Assembly (NCBI GenBank): GCA_963745945.1
Contig: CAVUZG010000007.1
Location: 526,093-590,092 of the forward strand
From: DATFVA01 sp963745945
Lineage (GTDB): Bacteria > Bacteroidota > Ignavibacteria > Ignavibacteriales > Ignavibacteriaceae
DNA length: 64,000 nt
Direction of reading: 5' to 3'
Shown piece by piece: positions 1 to 8,579 of this stretch. The notes under the pieces are model-generated. The model searched no databases and was not told the DNA's origin. It saw nothing but the letters and a program-made list of their open reading frames with translations. How positions within the stretch are numbered: the stretch's first letter is position 1; the number at the start of each line of letters is the position of its first letter. The translations under genes and the position numbers were made by a program.

Positions 1-300
1 TCAAATGTTATAGAAATAAACTCTGTAAATTCACCGAAATATCAACTTGCTCAGAATTATCCTAATCCTTTTAATCCCACAACATTAATTTCTTTTTCAC
101 TTCCATATGATGGGAACGTTTCTCTTAAGGTCTACGATGTGCTCGGAAGAGAAGTGAAAACACTTGTAAATGGGTTCCAGCAAGCCGGGGTTCATTCTAT
201 AAATTTTGACGCAGCTGAAATGAATAGCGGAGTATATTTCTACAAAATGGAAGCAGGGAATTATTTCAGTTCAATTAAGAAAATGATAGTTATCAAATAG
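1..300 (+). CDS. C-terminal end of a T9SS-exported protein (partial)
   Basis: The reading frame is open from the first base and ends at TAG 298-300, so only the last 99 residues are visible. They make up the T9SS sorting domain: a QNYPNPFNPTT motif near residue 20, the strand pattern VSLKVYDVLGREVKTL, the turn SGVYFYKM and the basic end IKKMIVIK. In this family the domain directs export through the Por secretion system and is usually cleaved off at the outer membrane. The functional part lies upstream of the window. A good terminator follows 25 bases later. Confidence 0.9.
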   Translation, partial: SNVIEINSVNSPKYQLAQNYPNPFNPTTLISFSLPYDGNVSLKVYDVLGREVKTLVNGFQQAGVHSINFDAAEMNSGVYFYKMEAGNYFSSIKKMIVIK

Positions 301-324
301 CATTTTCTTCATCCTCAGAATTTT

Positions 325-350
325 AAGGGAGCGCTGAAGCTCCCTTTTTT
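325..350 (+). terminator. Rho-independent terminator
   Basis: AAGGGAGC (325-332) pairs with GCTCCCTT (339-346) around a six-base loop and runs into a T tract. It closes the partial T9SS gene ending at 300. Confidence 0.85.
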
Positions 351-511
351 ATAATTCTTCATTCCATTTAGCCTTCCCGTTGTTGGTAAAAAGTTATCTG
401 TTTTAATAAAACCTATTGTAATTTGAATCGATTTCCAATAAGTTATAATGCAAAATCTGATGGCATGGTAATTGGGGAGTAAGCGGTTTATTCATTTAAT
501 AAAGGAGAGAA

Positions 512-1582
512 ATGAATACTATCTACAAGACTACCAAAATTATATTCACTCTTTCTATTCTGCTCTTTTTTGCGGCAGAAACAATTAATGCATACCCATC
601 AGGTATTTCCGGGGCTACAAAAAAATCCGGTAATTCGGGATGCGGATGTCACGGTTCCAGTTATTTTAATACAACCGTGTCTGTTGTAATTGACGGACCT
701 GATACGCTGTATGTAAATCAGACAGGAACTTATACTGTCACGGTTTCGGGAGGACCAAATACAAAAGCGGGTGTCGATATTGCCGCTTCTAATGATAACC
801 TTGTACCGGTTTCAACTTATCTTAAAGTTTTAAATAGTGAACTTACACATACCAGTGCAGTTAACTATGTAAGCGGTCAAGTGGTTTTTGAATTCAGCTA
901 TACTGCACCTGATACTGCTTTACCACAAATTATTTATGCTACCGGCAGTTCCCGTAAATATTGGAACTGGGCCGAGAACAAACCAATAGTTGTTCTTCCG
1001 GTAACACCTGTGGAACTTATTTCATTTAATGGTTCTGTATTTAACAACTCTGTAGTATTGAACTGGAAAACGGGTACAGAGACAAACAACAAGGGTTTTA
1101 TGGTTGAAAGAAAATTAAATGAGGAATGGCAGAATATTTCTTTCATTCCCGGTAAAGGGACAATCTCTAAACCAAATGAGTATAACTTTACAGATAATAA
1201 TATTGCTCAGGATTTTGTAGGGAATGTAAGTTACCGGTTAAATCAGGTTGACTACAATGGCGCAAATCACTACAGTAACGTAATTGAAATAAATGTTTCT
1301 TCTCCTGATAATTTTGAACTTCTGCAGAATTATCCGAATCCGTTTAACCCTTCAACCATTATTAAATATAACCTTACGAACAATGGTAATAAAAGTATGC
1401 TTGTAACACTAAAAATTTATGATATACTCGGGAACGAACTAATGACCCTTGTCAATTCCTATCAATCAGCCGGGACATACAAAGTTGAGTTTAACGGCAA
1501 CGGTCTTTCAAGCGGGGTTTATATATATCAATTAAAATCAGGAAATCTTACCCTAACTAAAAAAATGGTGTTAAATAAATAA
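512..1582 (+). CDS. Secreted Reeler/choice-of-anchor-V-like protein with T9SS tail
   Basis: 356 residues. A signal peptide covers residues 1-27. A mature start of the type YPSGISGATKK...GCGCHGSS follows, which I recognise from Reeler-like (choice-of-anchor V) exported proteins. Residues 55-165 look like a beta-sandwich. A fibronectin-like module starts at PVELISFNGS (about 168) with the LNWKTGTETNNKGFMVER pattern, and the T9SS sorting domain takes the last 85 residues. The CGCH motif is one residue short of a CxxCH haem site, so covalent haem binding is doubtful. The start has GGAGAG just upstream. The stop codon overlaps the next start (TAATG), implying translational coupling with the peptidase downstream. 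Exact function unknown. Confidence 0.85.
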   Translation: MNTIYKTTKIIFTLSILLFFAAETINAYPSGISGATKKSGNSGCGCHGSSYFNTTVSVVIDGPDTLYVNQTGTYTVTVSGGPNTKAGVDIAASNDNLVPVSTYLKVLNSELTHTSAVNYVSGQVVFEFSYTAPDTALPQIIYATGSSRKYWNWAENKPIVVLPVTPVELISFNGSVFNNSVVLNWKTGTETNNKGFMVERKLNEEWQNISFIPGKGTISKPNEYNFTDNNIAQDFVGNVSYRLNQVDYNGANHYSNVIEINVSSPDNFELLQNYPNPFNPSTIIKYNLTNNGNKSMLVTLKIYDILGNELMTLVNSYQSAGTYKVEFNGNGLSSGVYIYQLKSGNLTLTKKMVLNK

Positions 1583-3057
1583 TGAAAAAACTTTTTACTC
1601 TTTTCCTTGTTTTGTTCTTCTTTCACCAGGGGATAGCCCAGACTAATCCTCTAGTTCAACAAGTAATTAATAACGTTAGTATTGATTCGTTAACACAATT
1701 CGTAAATGAATTATCAGGTGAAGTTCCGGTTACCGTTAATGGGCAGCCGGTTACAATTACCTCCCGTTTTTATAGTTCAAGTACTAATGACAAAGCTGCC
1801 GATTATATAAAGGCAAAATTTGAATACTACGGATTGCAGGCTTATAATCAGAATTTCAGCAGCGGCAGAAATGTATATGCAGTTCAACCCGGTACAACCA
1901 ACCCTGACCAGGTTTATATAATCTGTGCACATTATGATGATATGCCCTCAAGCGGACTTGCCCCTGGTGCCGATGACAATGGAAGCGGAACAGCCGGTGT
2001 TATTGAAGCTGCACGTGTATTGAGGAATTATGAATTTCAGTATACCATCATCTATGCAGTATGGGATGCCGAAGAACTCGGACTACTGGGCAGTGCGTAT
2101 TATGCAGCTAATACCAGTCTTAATATTCTTGGAGTTATAAATATGGATATGATAGCCTGGGATAGCAACAATGATAACGTCGCAGAAATTCATACCAAGA
2201 ACATTGCGAACTCTGTTGCACTAAAAGATTCTATGTTGATGATAAATTCAGATTATTCGATTGGAATTCAACCGTCTGTTGTTAATCCCGGTCTTACTGC
2301 AAGTGATCATGCTTCTTTCTGGAATTACGGATATACAGCTATACTCCTTATCGAAAACTATTACGGTGATTTTAACCAGTATTATCATACTTCCAATGAT
2401 CTAATTTCACATTACAATTTTCCTTACTTTGAAAAGTGTTCAAAACTCTGTATCGGGACTCTTGCTTTGATGGCAAAAGTTGAAGGAGCTTTACCTGTTG
2501 AGCTTACTTTATTTACAGGAAAATGGGATGGAACGAATGTTAATCTTAACTGGCAGACTGCATCAGAACTGAATAATTATGGCTTTGAAATTGAAAAGCG
2601 TACCGAACTGTCTGACAACTGGTTTACAATTGGATTCAAACACGGTAACGGAACCAGACAAACCCCCAGCTATTATTCATTCTCAGATACAAAAATCAAT
2701 TCTCCAGGTGTTTATTACTATCGTTTGAAGCAAATTGATAATAACGGCAATTATGAATATTCTTCTGTAGTTGAGATGAATTTAAATCCTGCATCCGGAT
2801 TTGCTCTGGAACAGAATTATCCAAATCCATTCAATCCTTCTACAACAATCAGGTTCAGTATTCCGCAAACTTCAAATGTTAAGTTATCCGTATATAATGT
2901 TGTTGGTCAGGAAATTTCAGTACTGATTAATGGAAACATTGAAGCCGGTTCTCATGAGGCAACCTTTAATACTGTAAATCTCTCGAGCGGAGTATATCTT
3001 TACAAGCTGCAGTATGAAGGATTGACACTGATGAAAAAAATGTTATTTTTAGAATAA
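1582..3057 (+). CDS. Secreted M28 family zinc aminopeptidase with T9SS tail
   Basis: 491 residues. The signal peptide ends around residue 20 (GIAQ). The peptidase domain spans about 65-300 and shows the M28 di-zinc ligands in order: H117 (CAHYDD), D131 (GADDNGSG), the E164-E165 pair (DAEELGLLGS), D189 (NMDM) and H269 (YYHTSND). A fibronectin-like module follows from PVELTLFTGKW (about 305), and the last 85 residues are the T9SS sorting domain. It probably removes N-terminal amino acids from peptides at the cell surface or in the medium. It is coupled to the preceding Reeler-like gene by a TAATG overlap and is followed by its own terminator. Substrate preference cannot be read from the sequence. 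Confidence 0.92.
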   Translation: MKKLFTLFLVLFFFHQGIAQTNPLVQQVINNVSIDSLTQFVNELSGEVPVTVNGQPVTITSRFYSSSTNDKAADYIKAKFEYYGLQAYNQNFSSGRNVYAVQPGTTNPDQVYIICAHYDDMPSSGLAPGADDNGSGTAGVIEAARVLRNYEFQYTIIYAVWDAEELGLLGSAYYAANTSLNILGVINMDMIAWDSNNDNVAEIHTKNIANSVALKDSMLMINSDYSIGIQPSVVNPGLTASDHASFWNYGYTAILLIENYYGDFNQYYHTSNDLISHYNFPYFEKCSKLCIGTLALMAKVEGALPVELTLFTGKWDGTNVNLNWQTASELNNYGFEIEKRTELSDNWFTIGFKHGNGTRQTPSYYSFSDTKINSPGVYYYRLKQIDNNGNYEYSSVVEMNLNPASGFALEQNYPNPFNPSTTIRFSIPQTSNVKLSVYNVVGQEISVLINGNIEAGSHEATFNTVNLSSGVYLYKLQYEGLTLMKKMLFLE

Positions 3058-3083
3058 ATTAAACGATCAATAGGTTTTTCAGG

Positions 3084-3113
3084 GACCGTCTTCTCTTTAA
3101 GACGGTCTTTTTT
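3084..3113 (+). terminator. Rho-independent terminator after M28 peptidase
   Basis: GACCGTC (3084-3090) pairs with GACGGTC (3101-3107), followed by TTTTTT. It is a relative of the GACCGC...GCGGTC terminators behind the next T9SS genes. Confidence 0.85.
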
Positions 3114-3298
3114 ATCCGGAATTACAATTTTTTTAAAATTTTTGTTGATAATTATTAAAAAAAAATCATATCTTATTTCCAGATTAAATTCTTTTACTTA
3201 GAACTTACTATAGTACACTAAAAACAAATGGGATTTTGCATTATATAATGCTAAGAAGTATTCCATTTTTTCAAAAACAAAACGTGTTAGGAGGATCT

Positions 3299-5080
3299 AT
3301 GAAGCACTTTAACCGTTATCTATTCACCTTACTTTTTTCTTTTCTCATCTATTCAGTAGGGTACAGCCAGAATTTTGCGGTTTCGAATAACCATACTACG
3401 GGTACCAGCCCACAATCTCCAAATGACTTAGTAATAGTACACTACGATGGTGACAATGCTGGAAATTCAGTTGGTGATGGCGGAACTACATTTATTGGTG
3501 GGGCACGTTATCGCGCAAGCATTATGGGTGCATACACCGGTGGTGAATTACAATTTGTACAGTTTCATTATACCCAGGCAGCAACCGGTTTAACCATTAT
3601 GATTTATGATGCCGGAACAGCTACTGCCCCGGGAGCTCTCTTACTTACTCAACCATTGGACCTGGGATCACTAACAGTTGGGGACTGGAACCAGGTTGCT
3701 TTAAGTACAAACATCCCGATTTCCGGAAATGATTTATGGGTATGTCTTCAGGTTGAAGATGCAACTGCAGCAAGTTTTCCTTTAGGTGTTGATGCAGGTC
3801 CTGCAGATCCTGATGGCGATTTTGTAAATGATTCAGGTACATGGGATCATTTAAATGACTTCGGATTAAACTATAACTGGAACATACGCGGCGTTGTTGA
3901 AACATCACCAAGCGGTGGCGGAGTTATATTCTCAGACAATTTTGATTCATACGTTGCAGGTCAACAGCTTGCTTGCCAGAATCCTACAGATTGGACTACC
4001 TGGAGCCAGGATCCCTGTAATGCAACAGAAGATGCTTATGTTTCAAGTAATTTTGCACATTCCGGAGCCAATTCATTTGTCGTTGCACCTGATAATGATG
4101 AAGTTCATTACTGGGGACCTGAAACTTCTGGAAAATGGCAGATAGATCTATACAATTATATTCCTACCGGAGCAACTGGTTATTTTAATACTTTAAGTCA
4201 GTTTATTGCTACCCAGGAATGGGGACTTGAAGTTTATTTCAACGCTGCAGGTGCTGGTTCAATTAATGCCGGCGGAAATTTAGCCGCAACTTTTAATATT
4301 GTGTACGATACCTGGGTAATGAACTCTGTAATTGTTGATCTTGATAATGATGTGGCAGAATACTGGTATAATGGTTCAATGGTTTATCAGTGGCAATGGA
4401 CATTAGGTGCAAGCGGAACTCCAATTGCATTATCACTTGAAGCAAATGATTTCTTTGGTGCTGCTACAACTGATGAAATGTATGTTGATGATTATACAGT
4501 AACTGATCTTACCAATGTACCTGTTGAGTTAACTTCATTTACTGCATCTACAAATAATCTTGGCCAGGTTGTACTTAACTGGAATACAGCAACAGAAACC
4601 AATAACAGAATGTTTGAGATTGAAAGAAAAGACGCTCAAAACAATTTTGCAACTGTTGGTTTTGTTAACGGTTCAGGAACATCAACCCAGCCACATAGTT
4701 ATACATTTGTTGATAAAAATGTAAATTCCGGAACTTATACTTACAGATTAAAACAAATAGATTTCGACGGACGTTCAGAATATTCTAATAATGTTGAAGT
4801 TTCTGTAAGCGGCCCGGCTACTTTCGATCTTTCACAGAATTATCCGAATCCGTTCAATCCTACAACAAGTATTACTTACAATGTTCCTCAATCAGGAAAT
4901 GTAACACTTGCTGTATACAATACAATCGGTCAGCAGGTTGCAATGCTTGTTAACGGCAACGTAACAGCAGGAATACACACAGCAACATTTAATGCTAAAT
5001 CATTACCTAGTGGTGCATATTTCTATAAATTGCAGCAGGGTAGTTCTGTTATGGTTAAAAAGATGTTATTGTTAAAATAA
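3299..5080 (+). CDS. T9SS-exported multidomain protein, paralog 1 (lectin-like plus fibronectin-like)
   Basis: 593 residues from the ATG at 3299, which has GGAGG eight bases upstream; an in-frame ATG at 3236 lacks such a site. Signal peptide to YSQ (about 24). Residues 25-205 form the domain shared with the next gene (QNFAVSNN, VGDGGTTFIGGARYR, ADPDGDFVNDSGTW). Residues 210-410 begin FSDNFDSYVAGQQ and resemble a laminin-G/concanavalin-like lectin fold. A fibronectin-like module starts at PVELTSFTAS (about 410), and the sorting domain closes the protein. Likely a surface or matrix protein; ligand unknown. Confidence 0.85.
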   Translation: MKHFNRYLFTLLFSFLIYSVGYSQNFAVSNNHTTGTSPQSPNDLVIVHYDGDNAGNSVGDGGTTFIGGARYRASIMGAYTGGELQFVQFHYTQAATGLTIMIYDAGTATAPGALLLTQPLDLGSLTVGDWNQVALSTNIPISGNDLWVCLQVEDATAASFPLGVDAGPADPDGDFVNDSGTWDHLNDFGLNYNWNIRGVVETSPSGGGVIFSDNFDSYVAGQQLACQNPTDWTTWSQDPCNATEDAYVSSNFAHSGANSFVVAPDNDEVHYWGPETSGKWQIDLYNYIPTGATGYFNTLSQFIATQEWGLEVYFNAAGAGSINAGGNLAATFNIVYDTWVMNSVIVDLDNDVAEYWYNGSMVYQWQWTLGASGTPIALSLEANDFFGAATTDEMYVDDYTVTDLTNVPVELTSFTASTNNLGQVVLNWNTATETNNRMFEIERKDAQNNFATVGFVNGSGTSTQPHSYTFVDKNVNSGTYTYRLKQIDFDGRSEYSNNVEVSVSGPATFDLSQNYPNPFNPTTSITYNVPQSGNVTLAVYNTIGQQVAMLVNGNVTAGIHTATFNAKSLPSGAYFYKLQQGSSVMVKKMLLLK

Positions 5081-5104
5081 TATTTTTAACATAATCCCTT
5101 TAGA

Positions 5105-5135
5105 AAAGACCGCTTGAATAAGGCGGTCTTTTTTT
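5105..5135 (+). terminator. GACCGC-type terminator, copy 1
   Basis: AAAGACCGC (5105-5113), loop TTGAATAAG, GCGGTCTTT (5123-5131) and a T run. Stem and loop recur at 6179, 8025 and, with one change, 12106. Confidence 0.92.
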
Positions 5136-5248
5136 ATTGTATCATTTTTATTTCTTTATAATATTATTTTAAAATAAATAATTATTTACTTCCTGATTTT
5201 TCAGAATATTAACATTACATTTTTACATACGGTAAAAAAGGAGGTCCA

Positions 5249-6154
5249 ATGAAAATATTGAACAGCTTATTGATCACTTTTCTGTTTTTATTTATATGTT
5301 ATTCAATAGGGTACAGCCAGAATTTTGCAGTTTCTAATAATAACGGTCAGTCTGTAAGTCCGCAGTCTCCAAATGATTTAGTGTTTATTCACTATGATGG
5401 TGATAATTCTGCTAATTCAGTTGGTGATGGCGGAACCACTTTTATTGGCGGTGCACGATTTCGTGATACTATAATGAGTGCGTACACCGGTGGTGAATTG
5501 CAATATGTACAATTTTATTATTCACAGGCAGCTACTGGATTAACAATTATGATCTTCGATGCCGGGACAGACACCACTGCAGGGACTTTATTACTTTCTC
5601 AACCATTGATTTTAGATTCATTAATTGTTGGAAACTGGAACAGAGTTCCATTAAATACAAACATCCCGATTTCCGGGAATGATTTGTGGGTTTGCCTCAG
5701 GGTAGAAGATTCTACGGCAGCAAGTTTTCCGTTTGGTGTTGATGCCGGACCTGCAGATCCAGATGGCGATTGGGTAAATGATTCGGGAACATGGCAGCAT
5801 TTAAATGACTTCGGATTAAATTATAACTGGAATATACGTGGTGAAGTTCAAACCACACCAGCCGGGATTAAAGTTAACATAGGCGATGCTTTAACTTTTA
5901 ACCTTGCACAAAATTATCCGAATCCATTTAACCCTACGACAAGTATTGCTTATACTGTTCCTCAATCCGGAAATGTTAAACTTGCTGTTTACAACCTTAT
6001 TGGGGAGCAGGTTACTCTGTTGGTAAACGGCTTCGTAACTTCTGGTTCTCACAAAGCTACTTTCAACGCTAAATCTTTACCAAGTGGCGTGTACTTCTAT
6101 AAGCTGCAGACAGGTAATTCAATTATGATTAAGAAAATGTTATTGTTAAAGTAA
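5249..6154 (+). CDS. T9SS-exported protein, paralog 2 (short form)
   Basis: 301 residues; AAAGGAGG precedes the ATG. The signal peptide and first ~205 residues are very similar to the previous gene (same QNFAVSNN, VGDGGTTFIGGARFR and GPADPDGDWVNDSGTW blocks). The lectin-like and fibronectin-like modules are missing, and the shared domain joins the sorting domain directly through a short linker (about 210-220). The terminator is also duplicated. This looks like a tandem duplication followed by an internal deletion, or an insertion in the longer copy. Function of the shared domain unknown. Confidence 0.88.
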   Translation: MKILNSLLITFLFLFICYSIGYSQNFAVSNNNGQSVSPQSPNDLVFIHYDGDNSANSVGDGGTTFIGGARFRDTIMSAYTGGELQYVQFYYSQAATGLTIMIFDAGTDTTAGTLLLSQPLILDSLIVGNWNRVPLNTNIPISGNDLWVCLRVEDSTAASFPFGVDAGPADPDGDWVNDSGTWQHLNDFGLNYNWNIRGEVQTTPAGIKVNIGDALTFNLAQNYPNPFNPTTSIAYTVPQSGNVKLAVYNLIGEQVTLLVNGFVTSGSHKATFNAKSLPSGVYFYKLQTGNSIMIKKMLLLK

Positions 6155-6464
6155 TATTTTTAACATCGTTCTTTTATTAAAGACCGCTCGAATAAGGCGG
6201 TCTTTTTTTTAAGGTATGGAATATAATTACAACACTTTTCGGGGAAATCTTAAATAACGGGGGATGAATTCAATTCCTGGCAGATTATAAATTTTTCAGT
6301 TTTTCAATTCATTTTTTTACGCGGTCGTAAGAAACATTAATCACATCCGTTTTATTTTATTTTTCATTATGTTTAGGAAACGAATGAATTACCCCATTTC
6401 TAAGTTATATGAAGTAATCCATAGGTTAATTAACTGTAACTCACTCATTATTATTGGAGGTTCT
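6155..6464 (+). other. Intergenic region between tandem T9SS genes
   Basis: 310 bases. The first 60 hold a 3' leader and terminator copied from the gene upstream. The rest is AT-rich and should contain the promoter of the YCF48-like gene; I see no confident promoter motif and no coding remnant. Confidence 0.6.
6179..6210 (+). terminator. GACCGC-type terminator, copy 2
   Basis: AAAGACCGC (6179-6187), loop TCGAATAAG, GCGGTC and eight T. One loop base differs from copy 1. The sequence between stop codon and hairpin is also similar to copies 1 and 3. Confidence 0.92.
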
Positions 6465-8000
6465 ATGATGAAGACTTATTCAATTTTTGTTGCTGCCTTG
6501 TTTTCCTTTTTAATCCTGGCAACATTTCAAACTCAGGCTCAATGGACTGAACAAACTTCTCCAGTTACAACTCAACTCTCATCTATATCTATTGTGGATA
6601 ATTCCGTCGCCTGGATTGCTGGTTATGGCGGTATTGTTTTAAGAACTACAGATGGCGGTACAACCTGGACTAACGTCGGAGGCGGTGCCATTGGTACTGA
6701 AGATATTTATAATATATTTGCTCTTGATGACCAGACTGCATTATGTACAAGTTCTCCTTCCGCAACAAATATTTACAGAACTACAGACGGCGGTACAACC
6801 TGGACACAGGTTTTATCAGTCGCAGGTGGATTTATGGATGCTATCTGGATGTTTGATGCAAATAATGGACTCGCTTACGGAGATCCTGTTGGCGGCAACT
6901 GGGAACTTTACAAAACAACTGATGGAGGAGCAACCTGGACTCCGGCACCGGCATTAGCACAAGCTGGTTCTGAAGCAGGCTGGAACAATGCAATGTATGT
7001 CTCCGGTTCCAGGATTTACTTTGGAACAAATAACACCCGTCTTTATTATTCATCAGATTCCGGAAATTCGTGGGTACCACAAACTACCACAGGACAGGCA
7101 AACTCTTATTCTGTTTGGTTTAATAGTGCAACTATGGGATTAATGGGAGGCACTGATTTAGACGCAACTACAGATGGTGGAACAACATGGGCACCCATAA
7201 CTGTTCCCGGTACAGGTACTTCACTTGCAGGAATTACGGGAATTAACAATCAATGGTTTGTTGCAAGACAATCTTTCCCCGGAATTATCTATTATTCTAC
7301 AGATGACGGTGCAACCTGGTCAACTCAGTATACCGCTCCGACTTCCGGTGCATACTACCACATTGCAAAAGCCAGAAGTGGCACCTGGGCATTAGCGGTA
7401 AGAAGCGACGGTGGCATTTCAAGCTATACAATTGTTGTCCCTGTCGAATTAACTTCATTCACCGCTTCTTCAAATAATTTGGGACAGGTTGTACTTAACT
7501 GGCAGACTGCGACAGAAACAAACAACAGAATGTTTGAAATTCAGAGAAAAGATGCCAGCAATGCATATACAACTGTAGGATTTCTTAACGGAGCTGGAAC
7601 AACAACTGAACCGCAGAGTTATTCATACGTAGATAAAAATGTAAATGCCGGAACCTATACCTACAGATTGAAACAAGTGGACTTTGACGGACACTTTGAA
7701 TATTCAGGTGAAGTTGAAGTTTCTGTAACTGATCCAATGACATTCAATCTTGCTCAGAATTATCCTAATCCATTCAACCCGACAACAAACATTAGCTTTA
7801 ACATTCCTGAATCCGGAAATGTTAAACTTGCTGTTTACAATACAATTGGACAGGAAGTTGCTGTGCTGGTTAACGGAGTTGTAACTGCGGGTCAGCATGA
7901 AGCTGTTTTTAATGCTTCATCTTTGCCCAGCGGTGCATATTTTTACAAATTACAGACAGGCAGTTCTGTAATGGTTAAGAAAATGTTATTGTTAAAGTAA
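6465..8000 (+). CDS. T9SS-exported YCF48/BNR-repeat beta-propeller protein
   Basis: 511 residues from the ATG at 6465, with TTGGAGG just upstream; a farther in-frame ATG at 6369 has no ribosome site. Signal peptide to TQAQ (about 24). Residues 25-330 carry repeated blades with the motif TTDGGTTWT (near 65, 110, 155) and variants such as YYSTDDGATWS, as in YCF48/sialidase-type propellers. A fibronectin-like module begins at PVELTSFTAS (about 327), and the last 85 residues are the sorting domain, almost identical to that of the two paralogs upstream. Role unknown; propellers of this kind often bind partner proteins or glycans. Confidence 0.88.
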   Translation: MMKTYSIFVAALFSFLILATFQTQAQWTEQTSPVTTQLSSISIVDNSVAWIAGYGGIVLRTTDGGTTWTNVGGGAIGTEDIYNIFALDDQTALCTSSPSATNIYRTTDGGTTWTQVLSVAGGFMDAIWMFDANNGLAYGDPVGGNWELYKTTDGGATWTPAPALAQAGSEAGWNNAMYVSGSRIYFGTNNTRLYYSSDSGNSWVPQTTTGQANSYSVWFNSATMGLMGGTDLDATTDGGTTWAPITVPGTGTSLAGITGINNQWFVARQSFPGIIYYSTDDGATWSTQYTAPTSGAYYHIAKARSGTWALAVRSDGGISSYTIVVPVELTSFTASSNNLGQVVLNWQTATETNNRMFEIQRKDASNAYTTVGFLNGAGTTTEPQSYSYVDKNVNAGTYTYRLKQVDFDGHFEYSGEVEVSVTDPMTFNLAQNYPNPFNPTTNISFNIPESGNVKLAVYNTIGQEVAVLVNGVVTAGQHEAVFNASSLPSGAYFYKLQTGSSVMVKKMLLLK

Positions 8001-8024
8001 TTTTCTTAACATAGTTCTTTTATT

Positions 8025-8055
8025 AAAGACCGCTTGAATAAAGCGGTCTTTTTTT
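8025..8055 (+). terminator. GACCGC-type terminator, copy 3
   Basis: AAAGACCGC (8025-8033), loop TTGAATAAA, GCGGTCTTT and a T run. Same layout and distance from the stop codon as copies 1 and 2. Confidence 0.92.
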
Positions 8056-8579
8056 AAAGTACTTCTGAATAATTATTGTAATCGGAATTTTTTCTTACTT
8101 ATTCTACTTTTTTCTACAACGGCAGATTCCTTACTTGTGTTTTACATTTTCTTTAACTACAATTAATTACGTTCTTAAGATAATTCTTTTAAAAACGCTA
8201 AACGGGTTTTACAGCAGGCGGTGTTCTTAATTTAATCTGCGGGTAGAAATGGGATAACTTCTATTAAATATTCTGGCACGGTATTTAACTCTCTCTCTCT
8301 GGGGTGGAAAGATGAGTTGGGAATTTCTGTGCCTGCCCTGGATTTTTCAAAATGTTCTCTCCCTTGTTTATAATTCATCAATTGCAGATCCTTCTATTTC
8401 GGCAATTGTTAACCTGTTCGCCGTGGCGAATTTATCATTTATCATTTTTAATTATTTTCCTACCGGTTTTACATAGCTTAAAAAAATTAAGTGTCATTCT
8501 GAATTTATTTCAGAATCTGACATTATTTCTTTCCCTAAGATTTTTAATATTTATAGGCCTTTGGCTTAAAGGATAAAAG
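8056..8579 (+). other. Long intergenic region with a palindromic repeat
   Basis: 524 bases without a convincing gene. A 74-codon open frame (8352-8576) is hydrophobic and has no ribosome site, so I do not call it. The identifiable element is the palindromic repeat at 8492-8522. The promoter of the FG-GAP gene should lie here. Confidence 0.55.
8492..8522. repeat. REP-like palindromic element, single-hairpin form
   Basis: TGTCA (8492-8496) and TGACA (8518-8522) enclose a 7-bp hairpin TTCTGAA-TTTAT-TTCAGAA. The same element, with compensatory stem changes, is at 25015-25076. Confidence 0.75.

Noticed and set aside
8056..8480. Riboswitch in the long leader before the FG-GAP gene
   Set aside because: No recognisable conserved core or terminator/anti-terminator pair.
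8352..8576. Open frame of 74 codons before the FG-GAP gene
   Set aside because: No ribosome site, a composition unlike the real genes, and it runs through the palindromic repeat.
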